Source of the DNA: Persicaria tinctoria
Lineage: Eukaryota > Streptophyta > Magnoliopsida > Caryophyllales > Polygonaceae
NCBI GenBank assembly: GCA_037127255.1
Contig: JBANSL010000016.1
Coordinates: 7,628,501-7,692,500, forward strand
Direction of reading: 5' to 3'
Length of the DNA stretch: 64,000 nucleotides
How positions within the stretch are numbered: the first letter of the stretch is position 1; every line of letters starts with the position of its first letter. Shown here piece after piece: positions 36,301 through 46,945 of this stretch. The notes beneath the pieces were generated by a model that was not told where the DNA came from, searched no databases, and saw only the letters and a list, made by a program, of their open reading frames with translations. The position numbers and the translations under genes were made by a program.

Positions 36301-37954
36301 CTATTCGATGGCATCCAGTCTGAAGAGGAATACATCTAAATCCTGTGAACTTTTATAACCCTCCATGTCTGGTGCCAATGGCCAACTTTTCACTAGTTAA
36401 AGTATCCTGCAACCAACATCTATGCTTAGAAAATATAAACAAACACCCTTCAGCATCCAACAGTTTGGATACTGATAACAAGCTGTACTTGAAGTGAGGC
36501 ATGTATAGCACATTTCTGAGTATAATCTTGTTATTCAGCTTGACTGTACCCATCCATCTGACCAACTGTGTGATGCCATCAGGGAATCCGGTCATGATAG
36601 GCTTTGCTAAATGTTGTAGACTCACAAACAACTCTTTAGCGCAAGCTATATGATCAGAGGCGCCTGAATCCACAATCCAGTTGATGAGTTTCTGATCGGT
36701 CAACTGATTATTTACAGACAATGAAACATTACCTGCAAAGTTTACTGAGCTTGGACCAACATCCGAATATGGATCCATTGGTGCTTTTCCTTTGAAGGCG
36801 CTCATGACTTGAGCTACCACGGCATTCACCAATTGGATATCCGGCTGTTCTTCTGCATTTCCTCTTCCTCCTGCATTCTCAGAGTTTCCAAATCCCAGTG
36901 GAGTGTCTTCCATCGCCACGTCTTGGACATTTGCAACAACTTTCCCCCCTTGCTTGAGCTTGGGGCATGTGTACCAATCTGGAAATCCTACCAGCCTAAA
37001 ACAAGTTTCCTTCACATGTCCATTTTCCTTACAGTAGTTACAGAACAGTTCCATTTTATCTTTCTTATATTCCTCTTTCCTTTGATCCTTCTTTAATTCA
37101 CCAGAATTCGACCTGAATTGTCCTCCAGCTACATTCCAGTTGCTTGAACTTGCACCATTAGCGCCAGATCTAGAGGTTTTGGGAGCCAAAACCTCATGTC
37201 CTTGCGCAATTCCATTGGTGATTCCCTTCTGCCTCTCGATCTGTGTTACCATGTGAAATGCCCGATTCACAGATGGCAGTGGTTCCATTCCAAGGATGTG
37301 GCTACGAATTCCTTCATAGGTGTCGGATAGCCCCATAAAAAACTGCATTAGCTTAGTCGTGGCTTCCCTATCCAGCAGCTTCTTCATGATCGCACATGAA
37401 CACGCCTTGAGTCCTCCACATTTGCATTTCGAAAATGATTCAATTTCCTGAAGCTCATCCCAAGCTTTCTTCCTTTTCCCGAAATATTCCGCAATTGTGG
37501 AGTTCTCTTGACGAATTTCACTGATCTCCTTCTTGATCTGGTAAATCAGCGGCGCATTGGACTCAGCAAACCTTTCCTGAACATCATCCCACAACTCCTT
37601 GGCTGAATTGATGTAAACGAATCATTCGGCCAGATCTGCCTTCATCGAGTTGATTATCCAACTCATCACCATGTAGTCGCATCTAAGCCATCGCTCATAA
37701 TCCTCCGAGTCTTCCGACGGTCTCTCGCACATCCCGTTAATGAAGCCGAGCTTCATTTTTGCTCCGAGCGCCATCCGGATCCCGCGACGCCAGCTGTGGA
37801 AATTGCGTCCGTTGAACTGAGCCGACACCAGCTGCATCCCTGGATGGTCGGAATTGGACAGGAACAATGGATCCGGATTGTTTGCTCCAACATTCCGACC
37901 TTCCTGGTGCTGGCGTTGTGGATCGATGACGTTATCTTCCACAATATTCTCCAT
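33359..37954 (-). pseudogene. Copia gag-pol polyprotein with four in-frame stops
   Basis: One continuous frame of 1532 codons from ATG 37954 to the TGA at 33359-33361, broken only by stops at 37622-37624 (TGA), 36353-36355 (TAA), 34346-34348 (TAA) and 34214-34216 (TGA). There are no frameshifts. In order: gag with a CX2CX4HX4C zinc knuckle (CNYCKENGHVKETC, about 37050-37000), protease DSGAS (about 36670), integrase HHCC zinc finger (HARLGH...CDTCC, about 36210-36110) and DDE core (TDNGTEF), reverse transcriptase (KARLVAKGYNQ, LDVNNAFLHG and the YVDD box near 34320), and RNase H (SDADWG, STESEY, DNRSA). Gag-protease-integrase-RT order identifies copia. The stops look like point substitutions. 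Confidence 0.93.
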
Positions 37955-38061
37955 CAGACCTTCAGAGATGAAGATTTCACACCGAGGAAGAGATTACCCC
38001 CAAAGAAAACGAGAATCAATTGCCTGAAAACCACAGATCTCCCGCGAGAGCTCTGATACCA

Positions 38062-38402
38062 TATAAAATCACAGCTTCAGCTGTGATTTCACCTTCCACC
38101 TATGATCAATGAACCTCAGGACCACCACTGATCTAATGGACCTTTGTGAGATTCATAGCTTTGGGAGATTTTCTGGATTTTCAATTAGAGAATCAAAACT
38201 TCTTACACAACCAGCTACAGTACCTCTCTATATGTACAGCGAGCCTAACACCCCAAGTTCTAACTGCCTAACTATGGTTCTAACAACCTTACAACCGAAG
38301 GAAGTAACAGCATCTATGGTTAACCATACATACTTGCACTTACCAACTCACCACAATAGACTTGGTGGCTTGGTTTGGTTAGTTAACCCATATGTCCCAA
38401 TA
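38062..38402 (-). repeat. 5' LTR of the copia element
   Basis: 341 bp, directly joined to the primer binding site. Eight substitutions and no indels separate it from the other LTR. Confidence 0.93.
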
Positions 38403-38529
38403 TATTTATAGGTTATTATCTTATGCCCTTAGAATAACCGTTTAAAAAAAAGCCTGAATAAGTTCAATTTTATATCTGAACTTGGTGATTGGATTAGGAT
38501 TATATCTTGTGATTAGAGGTCACTTATCG

Positions 38530-38712
38530 AGTCCTTGATAAATAATCCTTCCATTAGGAGTGAAAATCTAACGACAATGATGAAACAGTCATCACTAGAC
38601 AGTCCCACGCTCCCACTCCCACTCGAATCAATAAAGGGTTGAATACCCACCTAATTATATATACAAAGGGTAAAGAGTTAGATTTAAACCCCTAACCAGC
38701 CTCTTGTAAATG
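38530..38712 (-). mobile_element. Truncated SINE, family 2
   Basis: Minus-strand TTACAAGAGG, GGGGTTTAAATC, ACTCTTTA and TAATTAGGTGG align in order with the 31788-32033 SINE. The 5' A-box end is missing and no target duplication is evident. Confidence 0.5.
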
Positions 38713-39650
38713 AATATGTCCGAAAATTTAGTTATGAATGAGAAACCAGGGGCATATTATCCAAAAACGTGTAATATGGTTATTTAAATTACTCCAAATG
38801 CAAAATATATTGTTCCTACCTAAATGTCTGCTCTGTAATGAATACGTGTCTTTACTAGGTTCATTTATGTGTGTCTTTTTATGTAACTTGGTCCCACCTC
38901 ATTTAATCATATATTCTCAATCAATTATCTATATAAACTCTTAGTTTAGAATAGTTTATGCTGAAGTGTCAACATTATAGAGATTTTAGGAGTTTTGACC
39001 AATTATAATTTTTTTTTCTCTTTAATCATTTTTTTTTAATTCTCCTTTTGTTTCTTCTTTTTCTTTTAATTCTTTTTTTTTCTTTTATCCTACTAACTAT
39101 TGGGCTTAATTCAAAACATTTAATTCATTCTAATATACTTATTTGTGGAAATATTATTTAAATAATATCATTTTATTATGGTAACTATATTTTCTAATAT
39201 TATTTTTTTGAAAAATATTCTAATATTAATTACCTAATATTATTTGATGTTACATTTTTTAATCAATGGGATTAATTCAAAACTTTTATCTTTCACTATT
39301 TATTATTTATTTTTCTTTTTATCTCTTTAACCCAAGTGTATTTTTTTCTATTATTTTTAACACATTTACTAATCAATGGATTTAATTAAAAATATTAAAT
39401 TAAATCTAATGTCTATGATTTATCTATATCTAAATGTTTTTTTTTTTAAATCGTGCTATGGCACGGGGATCGTACTAGTTATTAAACAATTTAAATAAAT
39501 AATATAAATATTTAAGGGTTTGTTAGTCGGATCTTCATTGGTTACAAGACTCCTTTTATCTTAGTTTGTATATTGAATTTCATTGAACATGATCTTAACA
39601 GTAACTTAATAAAAAAATTTATGAACAAAACACAAAAGAGTGATAACAAA
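38713..39650. other. AT-rich intergenic sequence
   Basis: Very T-rich between 39000 and 39440; no gene or element recognised. Confidence 0.35.
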
Positions 39651-39652
39651 TA

Positions 39653-40107
39653 CTACCTCCGTTCAAAAATATAATTCATTTTAGACATGTGCACACAAAT
39701 TAAAAAAATCATAAATTTATTCCACTTATACCGCTCATTAATTATCTATAACCCTCGTTCACCAATAAAATTTGAGCAAAAATCAACAATTCACATATCA
39801 CAATCAGTGGCGGACCTACGTTGTAGAATTGGGATGCTCAAGCATCCCCCAATTTTTTTTAAAATTTTTTTTAGTGTTAATTTAATAATTTTTACCCTCA
39901 AGCATCCCCACCCGTAAAAAAAAATACAAAAGAAAAAAAAAATTATCTTTAAATATCCTCGAAATGATAAAAACTTTATTTTCAAGCATCCCCAAAAAGT
40001 CGGTCCAGGATCCGCCCCTTATCACAATACCTAAAAAAACTAAAATGACTTATATTTTCAAACAAAAATCTAAATTTAAAAGGACTTATGTTTTTTAACG
40101 GAGGGAG
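39653..40107. mobile_element. Stowaway-type MITE interrupted by a hAT element
   Basis: Ends CTACCTCCGTTCAAAAA and the inverse of CTCCCTCCGTTAAAAAA, flanked by TA on both sides: a Tc1/mariner Stowaway. About half of its length is the nested insertion 39805-40020. Confidence 0.8.
39805..40020. mobile_element. hAT-like MITE, CAGTGGCGGA family, nested
   Basis: A 216-bp element with ends CAGTGGCGGACC and the inverse of AAGGGGCGGATCC. Identical 8-bp flanks ATCACAAT (39797-39804 and 40021-40028) mark the insertion exactly. Confidence 0.85.
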
Positions 40108-40249
40108 TACTAGTTTATATCTATAATCCAGTCATCCAAAATAAAAATGAATGTCATTAATAATCCGATTTAGCCATACATTATAAATTTATAATGTAAA
40201 ATTATGTATTATAAGTCATATAATGCGTGTATATAAACTAATCCTAAGA

Positions 40250-40575
40250 GCATGTGCAACCATGGGTTACCTCTTCCCCTTTTCAATTTTTATCATCTTA
40301 TTATAATTTGCCACCTCATATATTTTTTTTCTCTAAATTATTTTGCAATTTTTGTACCTCTTCTTTAGAGGTTACCCTTGCAACCATGAGGCTACCTTGT
40401 TCCCCACTTGTGTGCTTAAAAAATATATAAATAATATGTAATGACCCACTTATGTGTTTAAAAAAAAAAGATAAAGTAAAAATAAAAGGGAAGAGGTTAC
40501 CTTAGTGGGAAGGGGTAACCCCTTCCAACCTCTTCCCTTAAGGTTTGGCTTGCAATCATGAGTTTACCTTTTAAG
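40250..40575. repeat. Possible MITE with GAGCATGTGCAACCATG motif
   Basis: Contains repeated GCAACCATGGGTTACCTC-like blocks, direct near 40255 and 40378, and an inverted GGTAACCCC / GGGGTTACC arrangement. It resembles GAGCATCTCC-type plant MITEs, but the ends are not resolved. Confidence 0.35.
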
Positions 40576-40783
40576 ACCTATAAAATAAGTAAAACACACA
40601 GATGCACATGGTCTAACCAGTAATTGCTTGGTGTCAATCTCATCGCTTTCAAATTCAATTTAAAAGCAAAAAAGAAACTTTAATTAATTTAATAAAAGGT
40701 AGGACCCAACAGCCACTTGCGGTTGCGGAGTTGCGGGACTTATCCAACATAATGGGAAGTCTAACCATTAAGTTATTATTATA

Positions 40784-41281
40784 CTCCCTCCCTTAATTAA
40801 TTAAAAACATACTTCCTCCGTTCAACAAAACTTGACATTTTACTATTTATGCACGTTTTTTTAGGAGCTTAAAACTATATAAAATATCGACTTTTTAAAT
40901 AATTTTTTTTAACAATTTCGTAGTTATTATTAATAAGTACAAACTTGATAAAAAAATTTTTTTTTAAAAAATGAATATTTTATATAGTTTTTATCATTCT
41001 AAAAAAGCGTGCATGAATAGTAAACGACAAGTTTTGTTGAATGGAGGGAGTATTATTTTAGATATTTGTATATTTTTTTAAAAATCAAATAAAGGCAAAT
41101 AAAAGACAATTATATTCCTAATTATTACTTTACTTTTTTCACTTTATTGAAAACTATAAATAACAAATCACTAATCATTACAAGGTTAATTTTGGAAAGT
41201 GAACACCAAAATTCCTAAAACGACATGTTTTTCTTAACAAGATTTACTCCTAAAATGATATGTTTTTCTTAACGGAGGGAG
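40784..41281. mobile_element. Stowaway MITE containing another Stowaway
   Basis: Outer ends CTCCCTCCCTTAATTAATTA and the inverse of CTCCCTCCGTTAAGAAAAAC, flanked by TA. A second Stowaway (40812-41050) interrupts it. Confidence 0.7.
40812..41050. mobile_element. Stowaway MITE, 239 bp, nested
   Basis: Ends CTTCCTCCGTTCAACAAAAC and the inverse of CTCCCTCCATTCAACAAAAC, flanked by TA (40810-40811 and 41051-41052). The arms extend inward (AGTAAA, GCACG) and make a hairpin. Confidence 0.85.
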
Positions 41282-41409
41282 TACAATACTCCATATTAAT
41301 AAAAATAAATACCGCAAGCTTCTTCTTTTTTAAAAATAACAAATAGTGAATTAATAGATATATTATTTTAAAAAAAAACTATAAAAAATTATTTGACTTT
41401 ATCTAAGAT

Positions 41410-42560
41410 TTAAAACATGAAAATTATGTGGTTATATTTGGTAAAAAGACAACCAAAGCTGCCTGAGTAGCTAAATTTGATAGATTATTTGTATTAAATG
41501 TATGATTATGTTTGGCACAAAATTGCACAATCAATTAGCTTTTCAGAGCTTATATTTTTTTTATATTATATAGTTTTAAATGAAATAAATATAATATTTT
41601 AGTTTAATTAGCTTTAGAAATAAGAGCTTTTCAACAACTACGCACTCAAGCTTTTCGAAGCTTTTGATTTTTCATTCACAAATTTTCAGCAACTACTGAC
41701 GCGTTCATGGGATTTCGCCTATACTTATTACCTCACTTGTGACGATATAATGCTTTAAAATACCTGCAAGCCTTAGCCTGGGGGAATGATGATCAGGTTG
41801 TATGCTTATTAGTTCAAGCGATGGGGGTTATGAGTTTGATTCGCGATGGATTGAGTTAATGTTCAATCGTCGTTTATAGAGGAAGCTAGGCGGGGTTGTT
41901 ATCCCAAATAACGTTCTTCTCCGACCAAAAGATCTTTAGAACTTAACTCCGGGGGTTTTAAGTCCGTGGGATAATCAGAGCTCTTATGCTTTTCTATCTT
42001 CGGAATCAGATCCCTTATTATGAGATCGGAGGGGGTTATTTATAGGGAAACAAAGCGAGCAGCTGGCTGACAACCTCGTGGTTCTATGCAGGACACATGT
42101 AGCGCATGCCCACACGCTTAGGGGCATAGGCGATACACGTGGAGCCATTAGAGACGAGGTGCTTGAGCCAGCGAGCTGCTTGCTAGGATTTCGGAGGTTT
42201 ACGAGATATTTGGAGAGTTCACTCTGATTCTTACGCGGGGTTTAGGTCGCGAGGGGAATAAAGGTTAATAGTCCCCGGGAACGCTAAGCCTAGTCCTTCG
42301 GGCTTAATTGGATACTTTGCTCACGATGTACTACTGGTGGGACCGAACATCCTTTTGCGTTGGGAGACCTATTTATGACGGCATACTCTGTGTTTATTAT
42401 ATAGCCTATTTTCTATGACATCGTCAACTACCATATCAGCTAGGTTTATCAAACATCATACTAACTTATTAATATATATTTAATACAAATAATCTATCAG
42501 TTTCAGCTACTTCATCAGATTCAGCTACCATGCATTTTACCAAACATAGACATATGTTAA
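41410..42560. repeat. Degenerate inverted-repeat element with inserted GC-richer core
   Basis: The left arm (about 41435-41520, ATTTGGTAAAA, GATAGATTATTTGTATTAAA) is inverted on the right (about 42475-42550). Between them, 41740-42426 is more GC-rich, starts TGACGAT and ends ATCGTCA, and carries a TATTTATAG box at about 42039. The core could be a solo LTR or a DNA element; its flanks (ACTTG and ACTAC) do not give a clear duplication. Confidence 0.4.
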
Positions 42561-42641
42561 TATATAAGTTAAGTATGATATTTGATAAACTTGGCTGTTA
42601 TGATCGATATAATTTAAGAGTCCAAAAGAATTAGTAACCAC

Positions 42642-42994
42642 CAGGGACGGAACCAGGAATGAAAGTCTGGTTGTGCTGGATTCCCCTATTAGATTTACGT
42701 TTATAATTTATTGGGTACATGTGCATAGTAAAAAAAATTATTGTGTAAAATTCCAAGCCGAAAGTTATAAAATAGATAAAAATGAGATGACTATATTATT
42801 TGATAGAAGGGGAAAAGAGTAATTAGGAAGGGCTGTTGTAGGGAATCAAACCATAGACGTGAGGGCTGCAGTGCAACTCCTATACCAACATTTCAATCTG
42901 TACCTCGTTCACTACTTCAACTACATATACATCCTCTGTTTTAAAAATGGGATGGGCTGCAGCAAAATTCAACCCACCCCTCCTTCCGTGCCTG
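42642..42994. mobile_element. hAT-like MITE, CAGGGACGGA family
   Basis: A 353-bp element with ends CAGGGACGGAACCAGG and the inverse of CAGGCACGGAAGGAGG, and identical 8-bp flanks GTAACCAC (42634-42641 and 42995-43002). Confidence 0.85.
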
Positions 42995-43265
42995 GTAACC
43001 ACCGTTGACTTCACCCATGTTTGCATCAATTATCACACTAGGAAGTTTTGAGGTTAATTGTTATTGGGAACCTTTACACATTGTATTAAATGATATTTGT
43101 GCTGAAAAGTGAGTTTTAATTATATAATATAAAAACAAATAAATTTAACATGGATGTCAATTTGGTTTAGAATATCATTCAATTTCAGATTGAACTAGCT
43201 TGGTAGGATACTTGGTCAGGAGTTAAACGTTGATGTATTGACTTCAGCTAATTAATTAATTGATA

Positions 43266-43832
43266 CTTTCTCCGATCCACAAAGGATGTCAAGAGTATTA
43301 GCTTCTCACACACCTTTAGAGAGGGGAATCAGGTTGCCGACAGACTGGCGCATTTGGGCTTCTCTTCGTCGTTTGTCACCGAGCAGATGCCTGCTGACAT
43401 TAACGACGTCGTCCGTCAAGACGCTATTGGTCGATGGTTCAACCGCGGTTGACCATCCCCAAATCCTTGTCTTGTATCAAAAAAAAAAAAATGTCGTTTT
43501 GACTTGGGTTTTTGATCTCATTTAAGTGAGATTATGGGTTAGAGAATTAAAATATATCTCATAATTAACAATTGCGATTACTCCTACAATTAACGTTTTG
43601 ACCTTTGGCATTCCATTACCAATGGGGGTGTACTCCTATAATTAATGTTCATTGGCAATATAATCCAATACGGAGTACTCAGACTCGCTCCTTGAAACAT
43701 CCATCCTCATATGTGATGGTATTCCCTCTTTGGTGAGCATTAATTTCTGTGGTTCAGTTGAATTACAAAACTAATTATTTCTTAAATCATGTGCGTTTAG
43801 TTAAAATGACATAACTTGTGGATCGGAGGGAG
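43266..43832. mobile_element. Stowaway MITE interrupted by a LINE tail
   Basis: Ends CTTTCTCCGATCCACAAAGG and the inverse of CTCCCTCCGATCCACAAGTT, flanked by TA. The left arm is broken after GGATGTC by a LINE fragment and resumes at 43490 with TGTCGTTTTGACTT, the expected Stowaway continuation (compare 56329-56550). Confidence 0.75.
43291..43492 (+). mobile_element. LINE 3' end (RNase H C terminus), nested
   Basis: Translates as REGNQVADRLAHLGF, then DINDVVRQDAIGRWFNRG and a stop, followed by CTTGTATC and a run of A. It sits within the left arm of the Stowaway element. The target duplication is short (ATGTC). Confidence 0.75.
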
Positions 43833-43834
43833 TA

Positions 43835-45840
43835 TAAATTAAATATCCTACCAAACTTATGATAATTGCTACTTTCTTTGTGCTTTGAAAGTTTGACACT
43901 CTTCTTAATCACCAAATTTTGGGTAGGACTTAGGAGGTTTCTCCATTAATGAAATTCAAAATCTAACTAAATACATGAATATTATATCAAATTATAAATT
44001 AAAGAGATGAACTAATTGGTTTGCAGTGTTAATTAAATCTTTGGCTTGATATATCTTTGGAGTGGAAAGAAAGTGGGGGAAGATGGTAGGACTCCATTGC
44101 ATGATTGATGATAAAATCTTCCCACACAAATGTTGTAGTCTTGTAGAGAGAGTTGGATTTTTCATGTCCCTACCACCCACATGCCATCAATTTGTATGCA
44201 TTCCTATACTCCGATTTCCTATGTACTCGATTTTATATCGTTAAGTGTATAGTGGTTTCGCCTTTTAATATTAGTAAATTTATTTTTTGTCTTAAATCAC
44301 TTGTCGATATTGACACCGATTTTTCGTGTTAAAAAATCTGAAAAGTCAGTATTGATAAACTATTTTCAGGCAAAAAAAATATTGATACAATTAAGGATTT
44401 ATCAAAAGAACAACTTAATTAAAGGAAGAAAATAACATAGGGTATTAATCATGAAACAATTGTTTCACATTATTTGTTGACGATTTTGTGATTCAATACA
44501 TGAATTTCTAACTCAACGCTACAAATTTAAGTACTTGAGTTCAAATTGTATCTACACAATAAAATAAAAGAACTTGTGTTAGTTTTTCTTTCTTTATGAT
44601 ACAAGTTTTTTTCAATCTCTATTTATTCAACAAATAATGTCGTTTTTATCACATTTTTAAAACAATTAAAATAATATTTAATATTTTTTAGAAAATAAAG
44701 TATGAAATTACAAAAAAAATAAAAAAAAAATAAATACGATAAAAAGTCAAATTACGTCATTTATTCACCGGAGGTAGTATATAACTTGAATAATTTGTAC
44801 AAGTGGTGTTCAATCTGTGGGTGGTGGGTACGTATGAGCTAGATGATTACATTGACCAAAATTAAATTCATGATGATTCTAATTGGCAACAACTCAATTT
44901 AATAGATATATCCATCCTACATCGCATATGAATTGTGTGTATGATACACGTGACTAGTTTTTGTATTTGCTTTCATCCACATGAAGGATTTGTAGTTATC
45001 CACTTGAAAAACTCAAATAATCATAAGTGGCCATGCTACAATCCCACTAATAGGACTAGCAAAATCCGACCCAAATCCGAAAATTCAATTCTATGAACTG
45101 GAATCGATTGTTCTGAATATCCAAAATATCAGCGAAGTACATCACTCGAAACTTGATCTGATATGATATTTCAACCCATTTTTTTATATCTAACATTTGT
45201 GCATATAACCGATAATCAAAATTGGACCAATGCAAATCTGAATAAACTAAACCCGGTTCAATTGAAATCCAATAAGACCCGAATTGAACCGGCCGTTATA
45301 TATAATTGAACATGAATATTGAAATAAGAAAAAACTCGAGACAACCGAAAACAGAAATAATTAAAACCTGAAACGCGTACAACTGCATAAAACCCAAAAT
45401 AACCGATAAACGAGATAGTCGAAATCCATAATAACCAAAATCTAAGACAATCGAAACTCAAACCCAAAGGACCAAATCATTAAACATTATCCAAAATTTG
45501 AATGACTCAACCCGAATATTTTAACCCGACTGGACCCAACCGATTGCCAACTCTAACCACTAGTTAAGAGTTGTGCCCACATTTTTCAATAAAATACAAA
45601 TTTTGAAGGTGATGAATCCTGAGCTACTTGTGTCGGGTATTTGTTATATATTAATTGATAAGTACAATATCTGCGCCAATGCATTTTTTTAAAATAACAT
45701 ATTAATATAACAAATTATTATCATAAAATAAAATATTGATAAAATTAGCATAAAATAAAAAGGAGGCAGTTTATAAAGTAAAAAATGTACAAAAATGTAA
45801 ATTTGAGGTGAACTTTGAAGGAAGATAATTAGATAATACG
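43835..45840. other. AT-rich intergenic sequence
   Basis: No gene recognised. Around 44755-44780 a GGAGGTAGTAT block looks like a decayed Stowaway end. A segment at 45060-45550 has many AAACCCG/ACCCGA motifs typical of old plant repeats. Confidence 0.35.
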
Positions 45841-45939
45841 GAGGATATAGATATGGATATGGTTCTGCAAGCTAGGGACACATTTCTCATGTTTGTAGGG
45901 AGACTAGCTCAATATATTTTGAGTTTGTGACACTCTCTC

Positions 45940-46350
45940 CCGATGGAGATGCAGAGTTGTGGTAAGTTCTCGTCTTTACAACCAGATACTTTGGGTCTGC
46001 TTCATGAATTGCATGAAGCTCATCAGTTGAGAATCTCACATCTTGAGGTGGAGGGCGACTGTCTGACGGCTATTAACGCTATCAAGGGGGTGTGAAACCG
46101 TCCTTGAGAGATTGAGATGATGGTGTTGGACATGCTTGCCATTGGTCACTCATTTGCTAATGTGTCATACTCCCATACACTTAATTAGAGAGGACAATCA
46201 GGTTGCTGATCAACTCGTACGTTCACGTTGGTTTGTTGTCGAATCCTTCTGATTGAGGATCTGATGTTGTACTCGACAAGCTCGTCTGTAAGAACACACT
46301 TGTATGAGATTACACCACCAATTTATTTATTTATTTTTATTAAAAAAGAA
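45940..46350 (+). mobile_element. LINE 3' end with RNase H remnant
   Basis: Contains LEVEGDCLTAINAIKG and, after stops and frame breaks, a DNQVADQL-like motif, then an A/T-rich tail near 46320-46348. Older and more decayed than the copy at 43291. Confidence 0.6.
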
Positions 46351-46688
46351 GATAGATAAGAATGTTGATCGTTCAATATGAAAAATAAAAATAAAGCTTA
46401 AAAATCTCATCGATGAGATCGAAATCGGGTTCAAACTTTAAAAATATTTCAAAACCTCCAACACTACAAACATCCATTAATTCCCATACCCAATATTATT
46501 TGAACTCATTGCCCCATAACTTGTCACTGTACTGTGGTTGCATTGTGGGCCACAACTTGTGGCCATGCACACAACTTGCCAATGATCTGATCTATTACAA
46601 GCTTATGGCTGTCGTATATATACACCGAGAACAGATATTATATACACGTAAACGAATCTTTTGAATCTCAACTTGACATGTATTCAAT

Positions 46689-46940
46689 TGCTATGTTTCT
46701 AATAAGGATTATGAGATTGAGAGGGGAAAAGGAAAAGATTAGAAAAGAAGATGAAGGTTAGTCTGGTTAGAGAAAGAGAGTAAAGGAAGAGAGAGAGAGA
46801 AAGGGTTAAGAAATAAAAGGGGTAATTGAGTTTGATTATTTCATTCATGATTTGCCTAATACAAGATATAGTGTATTTATATATATACTAATACCCATAC
46901 CCTAATTCTAATCTCTACACTAATATTCATATACATGACA
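46689..46940 (-). mobile_element. Solo LTR, family S, 252 bp
   Basis: In minus orientation it starts TGTCATGTATATG and ends ACATAGCA, with identical TCAAT flanks (46684-46688 and 46941-46945). It aligns end to end with the 30603-30856 LTR (shared ATTAGGGTA, TATAAATA, AATCAAAC and CTCATAA blocks). No internal domain is adjacent. Confidence 0.8.
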
Positions 46941-46945
46941 TCAAT

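Larger units (their letters stand above)
33010..38402 (-). mobile_element. Ty1/copia LTR retrotransposon, near-complete
   Basis: A 5393-bp element in minus orientation with two 341-bp LTRs and TATTT target duplications at 33005-33009 and 38403-38407. The primer site (minus strand TGGTATCAGAGC, 38050-38061) directly abuts the 5' LTR and is complementary to the initiator tRNA-Met 3' end, the usual copia primer. The polypurine tract TTGAGGGGGGG (33352-33362) precedes the 3' LTR. The LTRs differ at 8 of 341 positions by my count (97.7% identity), so the insertion is fairly recent. The internal region keeps one gag-pol frame with four stops, so this copy is not autonomous as it stands. Confidence 0.95.
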
